From contig CAMDHB010000060.1 in NCBI GenBank assembly GCA_945897655.1, positions 1 to 12,520 on the forward strand: a stretch of DNA of 12,520 bases, in the 5' to 3' direction. The stretch's first letter is position 1, and every line of letters starts with the position of its first letter. Below, piece after piece: positions 1 to 5,437 of this stretch. The DNA comes from Pseudorhodobacter antarcticus. Lineage in GTDB: Bacteria; Pseudomonadota; Alphaproteobacteria; Rhodobacterales; Rhodobacteraceae. Both the position numbers and the translations under genes were made by a program. The notes beneath the pieces were generated by a model that saw nothing but the letters and a program-made list of their open reading frames with translations, searched no databases and had not been told where the DNA came from.

Positions 1-2
1 AC

Positions 3-380
3 TATTCGCCCGAATACTGGCCGCAGGAAACGGGTCTGGCCGGGCTGATCAAGATGGACAAGGATTTCCTGAACAAAGAGGCTTATGCGGCGATTGCTGG
101 CAAGCCTGCGCGGGAGGTTTTGCGGACGTTGGTGATCGAGGTCAGCACGGCGGATGCGACGGGCAATGAGCCGATCTTTGATCTGGCGGGAAAGCCTGCG
201 GGCAAGGTGTCGTCGGGGGCGTATGGATATCATGTGGGGCAGTCGCTGGCGCTGGCTTATCTGCGGCCGGATATCGCGGCGGGGACGGAGTTGGAGGTGA
301 TGGTGCTGGGGCGGCCGCATCGGGCGCGGGTGTTGGAAGGGGCGGCGTTTGATCCTGAGGGCAAGCGGCTGAGGGCGTGA
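3..380 (+). CDS. GcvT-domain protein, C-terminal part (likely dimethylglycine/sarcosine dehydrogenase-type), partial
   Basis: The reading frame is already open at base 3, so only the last 125 codons are in the window. An internal ATG at 54 is not the start, because the frame upstream of it is coding (YSPEYWPQETGLAGL...). The segment has the features of the C-terminal barrel of the aminomethyltransferase (GcvT) family: a 'GNEPIFD' stretch, 'GKVSSGAYGYHVGQSLALAYL', then 'AAGTELEVMVLGRPHRARV' and 'FDPEGKRLR'. In this family the folate-binding GcvT module either stands alone or is fused behind an FAD-dependent dimethylglycine or sarcosine dehydrogenase. The ending seen here resembles the fused enzymes, which oxidise N-methyl groups and pass one-carbon units to tetrahydrofolate. 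The N-terminal half is outside the window, so the substrate cannot be assigned. A terminator begins at the stop codon. Confidence 0.8.
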   Translation, partial: YSPEYWPQETGLAGLIKMDKDFLNKEAYAAIAGKPAREVLRTLVIEVSTADATGNEPIFDLAGKPAGKVSSGAYGYHVGQSLALAYLRPDIAAGTELEVMVLGRPHRARVLEGAAFDPEGKRLRA

Positions 381-407
381 TGTCCACGCGTGGGACATCA
401 CCTTTTT
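377..407 (+). terminator. Rho-independent terminator overlapping the GcvT-domain gene's stop codon
   Basis: A 9-bp perfect stem (377-385, GTGATGTCC, with 393-401, GGACATCAC) and a 7-nt loop are followed by CC and five T (403-407). The TGA stop at 378-380 lies inside the left arm. The T-run exists only on the plus-strand side, so it should stop transcription of the plus-strand gene but not transcripts arriving from the right. Confidence 0.85.
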
Positions 408-431
408 CCCATTCATTCCGTATACTTACCT

Positions 432-440
432 TTTCGTCTT
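432..440. repeat. Target-site duplication, left copy
   Basis: TTTCGTCTT directly abuts the left inverted repeat of the insertion sequence. The identical nine bases follow the right inverted repeat at 1525-1533. A 9-bp duplication is the known hallmark of the IS903 group of the IS5 family. Confidence 0.93.
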
Positions 441-457
441 GGCTTTGTTGCATAGAG
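441..457 (+). repeat. IS left terminal inverted repeat (IRL)
   Basis: GGCTTTGTTGCATAGAG is perfectly inverted at 1508-1524. Identity stops abruptly after the 17th base. Confidence 0.93.
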
Positions 458-511
458 ACTGTTGAAATCACGTGGATTCCCCTCTGAGCGGCTTTGTGAT
501 TCAGGCGGTGG

Positions 512-1471
512 ATGGCAAAGCAGTCCCCTCCTCCCGATGAAACCTGTCCTGCGAAGCGGACCTGGCGTGTGACCAATTGGCCGGACTACAATCGCGCCCT
601 TGTTTCGCGGGGTGGGGTCACGCTTTGGCTGCATGACGAGGTTTTGCGCGACTGGCGAGCGACCGGCGGTAAGGGGATGCGCTACAGCGATGCGGCGATC
701 CTGTGCGCACTGGGCATTCGGGCGGTCTACAAGCTGCCTTTGCGGCAAACACAGGGGTTTTTGCGCAGCCTGAAGACCATGCTGGGGCTCACGATCCCGG
801 TGCCGCATTACCCAACCCTGTCGCGGCGGGCGGCTGATCTGGCGGTGCCGGACCTGAGGCGTGGGGCGCAGACGGGGCCGCTGCATCTGGCCATCGACTC
901 CACCGGGCTGAAGCTGTTCGGCGAGGGTGAGTGGAAGATGCGCCAGCATGGCAAGGGCAAACGGAGGGTTTGGCGCAAGCTGCATCTGGCGGTTGACACC
1001 GAAACGGGTGAGATTCTGGCCCATACCCTGACGGGAAGCGACCACCATGACGGGCCGGAACTGCTGGGGCTGCTGGCAAAGGTCAAAGCGCCGGTGGCGG
1101 TGGTCAGCGCGGACAAGGCCTATGACAGCTTTGTCAGCCACCGGGCCATCCTCGCCATCGAGGCGACGCCCGTTATACCCCCGCGAACCGGGGCTGCCAT
1201 CACCCCGCCATCCACGGAAAAGGACGCGCCAAAAACCCGGGGCGACGCCGTCCGACGCATCGCCGAGATCGGGGCCAAGGCGTGGAAGGTCGAGATCGGC
1301 TACCACCGACGATCCCTCGCCGAAACCGCGATGGCACGCTACAAGTCCATCGTCGGACCCAACTTGCGATCCCGCAACCGAGACACCCAGATCACCGAAG
1401 CCGCCATCGCCGTGAGGTGCATAAACACCTTCACCGCAATCGGCATGCCAATCACCGTCGAAATCAAATGA
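512..1471 (+). CDS. IS5-family (IS903-group) DDE transposase
   Basis: This 319-residue transposase cuts and rejoins the ends of the insertion sequence that carries it. The DDE catalytic triad is visible: Asp129 in 'LAIDSTGLK', Asp201 in 'SADKAYDS', and Glu271 in 'YHRRSLAETAMARYKSIVG', the YREK-like signature of IS4/IS5 enzymes. The 72-residue spacing between the two Asp is that of IS903. The N-terminal 'TNWPDYNRALVSRGGVTLWL' is typical of this group, and IS903 transposase is only slightly shorter (about 307 residues). The chosen ATG is preceded by a purine-rich AGGCGGTGG and lies 55 bp inside the left inverted repeat. The frame is intact with no programmed-frameshift signal. Reading frames on the opposite strand of this element are composition shadows. 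Confidence 0.94.
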   Translation: MAKQSPPPDETCPAKRTWRVTNWPDYNRALVSRGGVTLWLHDEVLRDWRATGGKGMRYSDAAILCALGIRAVYKLPLRQTQGFLRSLKTMLGLTIPVPHYPTLSRRAADLAVPDLRRGAQTGPLHLAIDSTGLKLFGEGEWKMRQHGKGKRRVWRKLHLAVDTETGEILAHTLTGSDHHDGPELLGLLAKVKAPVAVVSADKAYDSFVSHRAILAIEATPVIPPRTGAAITPPSTEKDAPKTRGDAVRRIAEIGAKAWKVEIGYHRRSLAETAMARYKSIVGPNLRSRNRDTQITEAAIAVRCINTFTAIGMPITVEIK

Positions 1472-1507
1472 AACCATGCAGAAAAGGGGGAGACTTGCGA
1501 ACCGAAA

Positions 1508-1524
1508 CTCTATGCAACAAAGCC
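1508..1524 (-). repeat. IS right terminal inverted repeat (IRR)
   Basis: CTCTATGCAACAAAGCC is the exact reverse complement of 441-457, located 36 bp after the transposase stop codon. Confidence 0.93.
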
Positions 1525-1533
1525 TTTCGTCTT
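1525..1533. repeat. Target-site duplication, right copy
   Basis: TTTCGTCTT is identical to 432-440. It ends only 9 bp before the last base of the MmgE/PrpD gene's stop codon on the minus strand. Confidence 0.93.
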
Positions 1534-1542
1534 AACCTGATT

Positions 1543-2871
1543 TCAACCTTTGGCCGGGGCTGTCGCCAGATCCAGCAACCGCTGCAGGGACTGTCCTGTG
1601 GACAGGTTTTCAACCTCGGCCTGCAAGGCCGTGGCGCGGGGTTCACCCAGAACCGGATCGGCATAGGAATGGAATTTGGCCCGCATTTCGGCCTGACTGA
1701 CCATCGCCTCGGGGTCGCCTCGGGCCTCGGTCGGAGCGGATTGCAGGCGGGTGCCGTCTTGCAGGACCAAGACAGCATGGGCGATGCGGCGGGCGGGGAA
1801 AGCGGTGTTGTAGGTATCGGATTCGGTCACGACCATGCCTTGGGCCAGACGGCGGATTTCGGGGTCGGCAAAGGCGGCTTCGGAGATATCCGCCGCCCCG
1901 ATGGTGCCGCGCACGGCGGCGACGGCGGCGGGATAGGCGGTGGAGTATTGCGCCTGTTCGGTCGTGTCGGGGGTGCGGGTGGCCAGTCGCAGGGATTGGT
2001 GGAAGGTCACAACCTCAATCCGCGCAACATCGGTGGATTTGAGGGCGTGGGCCTGCATCAGGGACAGAACGGCCATCACAGGCGGTTGCGCCCAGCGGCA
2101 GACCGGGAAGGGTTTGTAGTATTGCTCCATCACCCGCCAGTTTTGCCCAAGGTCACCCCAAAGGTCGGCTACATCGTCGCCCTCGGCAGTGATGGCGGGC
2201 GCGCCGGTGAAACCGGAGCGGGCCAGATAGGCCGCCGACACCCCCGCCATGCCGCCCCAGCCTGAGCCATCCTTGAGCATGGTCGGATGGTCGATGCAGC
2301 GCATCATCTGGCTGCGGGGGCCATGGTATTCCGCGATGCCCAAAGCGTGGCGGGTCTGAGCCGCCCCAAGGCCCAGATAGCGGGCACCGATGGCGGCACA
2401 GGACAGCGCGGTCCAGGCGCCGGAGGTGTGGTAATCGGCGGCGGTGCGGTGCAGGGCAATCCCGGCGCGGGTGCCGATTTCATAGCCCAACAGCAGCGAT
2501 ACCAGCAGGTCGCCGCCATCCAGATGCCCGGTCGCCTCGGCCATAGCCAGTGCCGCTGGCAGGGCGGCGCAACCGGCGTGACCCTTGGTCAGGCGGTGGC
2601 CGTCATGAGCGTCAAAGGCGTCGATGGTCATGCCACCTGCCAAGGTCGCCCCCGCAGGACTGACGCGCCGGCCATCCAGCAGCATCCGGGCGGATGCGCC
2701 GCCCGCGCCGAACTGATCGGCGGCATGGTCGCGGATGATGTGTGACAGGCGGGTGCCGATGCCGCCTGCGGCGACGCCCAAAAGGTCCAGCAGGAAATCG
2801 CGGGTGCGGGTCTGCACCGGTTCGGGAACGTCCTGCCAGCGCAGGAAATGGGCGAAATCGGTCAGTTGCAT
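1543..2871 (-). CDS. MmgE/PrpD family protein
   Basis: This 442-residue protein belongs to the MmgE/PrpD family, whose members include 2-methylcitrate dehydratase and cis-aconitate decarboxylase; many members have no known substrate. Family signatures are 'DAFDAHDGHRLTKGHAG' (84-100, the conserved Asp/His cluster), 'HPTMLKDGSGWGG' (195-207, with Lys200), 'YKPFPVCRW' (252-260) and 'QYSTAYPAAVAAVRG' further on. Length is normal for the family (about 440-460), so it is complete despite the insertion sequence just past its end. No signal peptide is visible, so it should be cytoplasmic. It is the last gene of the nine-gene set, 29 nt after the amidohydrolase gene. The methylcitrate-cycle partners (citrate synthase, methylisocitrate lyase) are absent, so a role in propionate breakdown is not supported; it probably acts on an intermediate of the pathway encoded here. 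The exact reaction is unknown. Confidence 0.9.
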   Translation of the reverse strand: MQLTDFAHFLRWQDVPEPVQTRTRDFLLDLLGVAAGGIGTRLSHIIRDHAADQFGAGGASARMLLDGRRVSPAGATLAGGMTIDAFDAHDGHRLTKGHAGCAALPAALAMAEATGHLDGGDLLVSLLLGYEIGTRAGIALHRTAADYHTSGAWTALSCAAIGARYLGLGAAQTRHALGIAEYHGPRSQMMRCIDHPTMLKDGSGWGGMAGVSAAYLARSGFTGAPAITAEGDDVADLWGDLGQNWRVMEQYYKPFPVCRWAQPPVMAVLSLMQAHALKSTDVARIEVVTFHQSLRLATRTPDTTEQAQYSTAYPAAVAAVRGTIGAADISEAAFADPEIRRLAQGMVVTESDTYNTAFPARRIAHAVLVLQDGTRLQSAPTEARGDPEAMVSQAEMRAKFHSYADPVLGEPRATALQAEVENLSTGQSLQRLLDLATAPAKG

Positions 2872-2900
2872 GGGTGGCCTCAGGTCTGGGTGTTGGGCGA

Positions 2901-4256
2901 CTATGGCATGGTCGGGGTCAGGCCCAAAGCAACTTCCAATTCGTTGTGCAGCGGCAGGGGGTCAGTCACTTGCCGCCCATGATGCAGCACGATCCGGTCG
3001 GATTGGTCGCGGGACAGGATCACGTTCAGGCTGCGGGCGGAGAACAGGATCACATGGGCGGGTAGACCCACGTCGATGCGGCCAAGGTCGGGGCGGCCAA
3101 TCAGGTCGGCGGGGGTGCGGGCGGCCATCGCAAGGCTGCCGGTCAAGGGTTCATCGGCCTGAAAGACCCGGATCGCCTGTTTCAGCGTGTCCAGCATGTC
3201 ATGGTCGCCGTAAGGAAACCACGCATCCCGGCAATTGTCGCCGCCGATGGCAAGGGGCAGGCCAGCGGCGCGGATTTCATTGGCCGCCGTGACGCCGCGC
3301 CAGCGGGGGGTGCGGTTCGGTTTACGGTCCATCAGGTACATCATGGGGGTCGGCATCGAGACAAAGGCGAGGTCGGCCTCGCGCGCAAGGGTCAGAGTGG
3401 CCTGAATGGTTTCGGGCCGTTGTAGGGACAGGTTCACGCAATGGCCCAGCACGACCCGGCCCTGAAAGCCCGAGCGCAGGCGGGCGCGGGCGATTTCGGG
3501 GATGGTGAAGGCTTTGAGGTCGTCGGTTTGGTCGACATGCAGGTCAACGTCCAGCCCGCGTTCCTTTGCCAAGGCGAACAGACGGTCAAGGGCGTGAGAG
3601 AGCCTGTCATAGGTCCCGTTTTCGCCCCGGTCCAGCGTGTCGGTGACACCGCCAAGGATGCCGCCATATTGAGCGGCCAGGTCGGCCAGGGCGCGGGCGT
3701 CGTCGCCCAACCAAGCCTCCATCGCGCAGATGGTGACGCCTTGCAGATCGACGCGGCCCGCCCATTTGTGGCGCATGGCGTCCAGCGCGCGCCAATGATG
3801 TTGCGAATGGGCCAGGGTTTCGCTGTCGACATGGCTGCGGATGGCGGAAACGCCGTGGGCATGGGCGCAGGCCAGGCCGAACTCCATGCGCAGGGCTAGG
3901 TCGTGATCGGTCCAGCGTGGCCAATCCTCGGCGGTCAGAGAAAAGCCGCCGTGAATGGTGCCGTCGGGGCGGACGCGGGGGATGGCGTGGCCGCAATCCA
4001 GATGGGTGTGCATGTCGATCAGGGCGGGCCAGAGGTGGCGGCCCTGCACATCAACCTGCGCGATGTCGGGGGCCTGCCCTGCCGGGAACAGGCCCCCGAT
4101 GCGGCCCTGATCGACCAACACGTCCAGCAGGTGAGCGCCTTCACTGTCTTGCTGGGCCCCGGGCGGGGGGGAGAGGACAAGTTCGGCTGGCACACGGGCG
4201 CGGGCAAGAACGTATCGGCTGCCCTGCGGGATGGACAGGGCTGGTGGGGTGGACAT
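2901..4256 (-). CDS. Cytosine deaminase-like metal-dependent amidohydrolase
   Basis: This 451-residue cytoplasmic protein of the amidohydrolase superfamily is closest in pattern to cytosine deaminase (CodA). Expected metal-site motifs appear in order: 'DMHTHLD' (His83, His85), 'IRSHVD' (His142), 'DLHVDQTDD' (His240), 'VLGHCVN' (His272) and 'GGDNCRDAWFPYG' (Asp340), as does the 'RWRGVTAANEIRAAGLPLAIGGDN' region that parallels CodA. Gln243 stands where E. coli CodA has the proton-shuttling Glu of 'HCDEIDD', so substrate or mechanism probably differs from cytosine deamination. The family also covers deaminases and amidases of triazines, pterins, creatinine and other cyclic amidines. The start has a GAGG ribosome site 5 nt upstream. 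The gene lies 20 nt after the PotD-like gene, with a hairpin in between, and 29 nt before the MmgE/PrpD gene. The family is certain; the substrate is not. Confidence 0.88.
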   Translation of the reverse strand: MSTPPALSIPQGSRYVLARARVPAELVLSPPPGAQQDSEGAHLLDVLVDQGRIGGLFPAGQAPDIAQVDVQGRHLWPALIDMHTHLDCGHAIPRVRPDGTIHGGFSLTAEDWPRWTDHDLALRMEFGLACAHAHGVSAIRSHVDSETLAHSQHHWRALDAMRHKWAGRVDLQGVTICAMEAWLGDDARALADLAAQYGGILGGVTDTLDRGENGTYDRLSHALDRLFALAKERGLDVDLHVDQTDDLKAFTIPEIARARLRSGFQGRVVLGHCVNLSLQRPETIQATLTLAREADLAFVSMPTPMMYLMDRKPNRTPRWRGVTAANEIRAAGLPLAIGGDNCRDAWFPYGDHDMLDTLKQAIRVFQADEPLTGSLAMAARTPADLIGRPDLGRIDVGLPAHVILFSARSLNVILSRDQSDRIVLHHGRQVTDPLPLHNELEVALGLTPTMP

Positions 4257-4269
4257 GGCTGCCTCGTGC

Positions 4270-4289
4270 GGCCGGGTCAGAACCCGGCC
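4270..4289 (-). promoter_or_regulatory. mRNA hairpin overlapping the PotD-like gene's stop codon
   Basis: On the transcribed strand an 8-bp perfect stem, GGCCGGGT with ACCCGGCC, encloses the 4-nt loop TCTG. The TGA stop (4277-4279) spans the loop and the second arm. The hairpin ends 13 nt before the next ATG, just ahead of its GAGG ribosome site. There is no T-run, so this is not a simple terminator. By analogy with hairpins between binding-protein and downstream genes in other transport operons, it may protect the upstream message from 3' decay or reduce downstream translation. The role is inferred. Confidence 0.55.
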
Positions 4290-5329
4290 TTGATGTTTTC
4301 AAACTCGGTCAGCTGGAGTTCGCGCTGTGCCCCGCTGATGGGAAGTTGCGGCAGGGCAAGGCCGGTCACGGGGCCAAGGCCAAGCTTGTCCAGCGTTTCG
4401 GGGTCAAAGACCTTCATGCCTTCGGTGTTGACATGGCCATAGCCGATCTCGTCCACCAGCACCTTGGCCGCTGCGGGACGGATCCAGGAGTTGACATAGT
4501 CATAGGCGCGTTCGTCACCCGCGGGGGCGTTCTTCAGATGGACGACACCGCAGAACCACGAGGTGATGCCCTCAACCGGGTTGCGCTGGTTGCCGACCGG
4601 GAAACCATCCTTGCTGAGGTAGTTGAAACCGTCAGGCCAGGACCAGGCCACCAGAATGTCGCCCGAAGTCATCATCTGGGCCATTTCGGTTGAGGAGTTG
4701 AAATAGGCGCGCACATTCTTATGGGCGGCGCGCAGCCAGGTGGCGGCGGCCTGAAACTGGGCATCGGTGATATTGGTCCAGTCGGTGACCCCGGTGGCCA
4801 GATAGGCCAGCGCCCAGACATCATCGGAGGCATCGGGCAAGGCGGTCTTGCCCAGATAGGCGGGGTTGGTGAAGATCTGCAGGCTGGCCACATCCGCGGC
4901 CGGAACCATTTCGGCATTATAGGCCACGGCGGTGACGCCCCAATCGGTGGGGATCATCCAGATGCCGTCCTGATCCTGAATGACGGGGGAGTTCAGGAAG
5001 GCGGGGTCGATGTTCTTCAACTCGGGGATGCGGGTGGCGTCCCACGGCTGGATCAGGCCAGCCTCGCGGTACTTTGGCACCATCTGCGAGCAGCCTTTCA
5101 GCACATCGGCCTCATAGCCTGAGTTGACCTTCTGAAAGGTTTCGTCATCCGAGGTCACGAATTCATAGTCGGGCTTCACGCCCCATTTCGCCTCGTAATC
5201 GGCGTAAAGGCCGGGGGCATCGAAACCCGCCCAGTCCATCACGCGGATATTGGTGTCTTGTGACCAGACCGGAAAGGCGGCGGAGGCAAGGGCGAGCGAC
5301 AGGGCAAGGCCAGTGGGGCGGAAATGCAT
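4277..5329 (-). CDS. PotD-like (polyamine-type) periplasmic ABC solute-binding protein
   Basis: This 350-residue extracellular solute-binding protein is of the PotD/PotF type, which delivers polyamines and other cationic or amide-bearing solutes to an ABC importer. A Sec signal peptide is visible at 1-23 (FRP, then the hydrophobic stretch 'TGLALSLALASAAFPVW'), with cleavage likely around Ser23/Gln24. The mature start 'TNIRVMDWAGFDAP' and the central 'WMIPTDWGVTAVAYNAE' (124-140) are characteristic of the family, where Trp and Asp residues line the ligand cleft. The length is normal. A clear AGGAGA ribosome site lies 7 nt before the ATG. The gene sits between a family-5 binding protein and a deaminase-like enzyme, with no permease or ATPase gene beside it. 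The ligand is unknown, but the neighbourhood points to a nitrogenous metabolite rather than a housekeeping polyamine. Confidence 0.9.
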   Translation of the reverse strand: MHFRPTGLALSLALASAAFPVWSQDTNIRVMDWAGFDAPGLYADYEAKWGVKPDYEFVTSDDETFQKVNSGYEADVLKGCSQMVPKYREAGLIQPWDATRIPELKNIDPAFLNSPVIQDQDGIWMIPTDWGVTAVAYNAEMVPAADVASLQIFTNPAYLGKTALPDASDDVWALAYLATGVTDWTNITDAQFQAAATWLRAAHKNVRAYFNSSTEMAQMMTSGDILVAWSWPDGFNYLSKDGFPVGNQRNPVEGITSWFCGVVHLKNAPAGDERAYDYVNSWIRPAAAKVLVDEIGYGHVNTEGMKVFDPETLDKLGLGPVTGLALPQLPISGAQRELQLTEFENIKAGF

Positions 5330-5350
5330 CGGGGATCTCCTGTTCTTCTT

Positions 5351-5387
5351 GGGGGGTGAGGGAGGGGGGGAGAGGGAGGGGAGGAGG
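5351..5387 (+). other. G-rich purine tract with G-quadruplex potential in the gap between the two binding-protein genes
   Basis: The plus strand (template for the minus-strand operon) carries at least four runs of three or more G separated by 1-3 nt: G6, TGA, G3, A, G7, AGA, G3, A, G4. Only one base in this block, a T, is a pyrimidine. The mRNA therefore has a nearly pure C/U leader just upstream of the PotD-like gene's ribosome site. Such runs meet the usual pattern for a DNA G-quadruplex; folding is not shown. Confidence 0.6.
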
Positions 5388-5397
5388 TAAAGGTGGA

Positions 5398-5423
5398 TCG
5401 GGGGCCGCAGAACCGGCCCCCGA
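5398..5423 (-). promoter_or_regulatory. Strong GC hairpin after the family-5 binding-protein gene
   Basis: A 10-bp perfect stem (5398-5407 with 5414-5423; TCGGGGGCCG on the plus strand) has a 6-nt loop and starts 14 nt after the upstream gene's stop codon. On the transcribed strand it is followed by TCCACC and not a T-run, so intrinsic termination is doubtful. It may be an mRNA-stabilising 3' structure or an attenuator that sets the ratio of the two binding proteins. Confidence 0.6.
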
Positions 5424-5437
5424 AGCAGGGGCTTGGG

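Larger units (their letters stand above)
441..1524 (+). mobile_element. IS5-family insertion sequence, IS903 group, complete (1084 bp)
   Basis: The element is bounded by 17-bp perfect terminal inverted repeats (GGCTTTGTTGCATAGAG at 441-457; its complement at 1508-1524) and by a perfect 9-bp direct repeat of target DNA. The GGCTTTGTTG terminus, the length of about 1.06-1.09 kb, one transposase gene filling most of the element and the 9-bp duplication all match the IS903 group. Both ends, the duplication and the reading frame are intact, so the insertion is probably recent and the copy potentially active. It landed in the short gap between the terminator of the GcvT-domain gene and the 3' end of the convergent MmgE/PrpD gene, and interrupts neither. 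Confidence 0.95.

Noticed and set aside
413..1477. 354-codon minus-strand frame across the insertion sequence
   Set aside because: It crosses the element boundary and the target duplication and runs opposite a transposase with full catalytic motifs, so it is a composition shadow.
1282..2265. Plus-strand frame joining the end of the IS with the region opposite the MmgE/PrpD gene, as a possible fusion gene
   Set aside because: The protein has no family features and lies antisense to a complete MmgE/PrpD gene; the junction is simply the IS boundary.
1543..2871. MmgE/PrpD protein as 2-methylcitrate dehydratase (prpD) of the methylcitrate cycle
   Set aside because: No methylcitrate synthase or methylisocitrate lyase genes are nearby, and the context is nitrogen-compound breakdown; the family is functionally broad.
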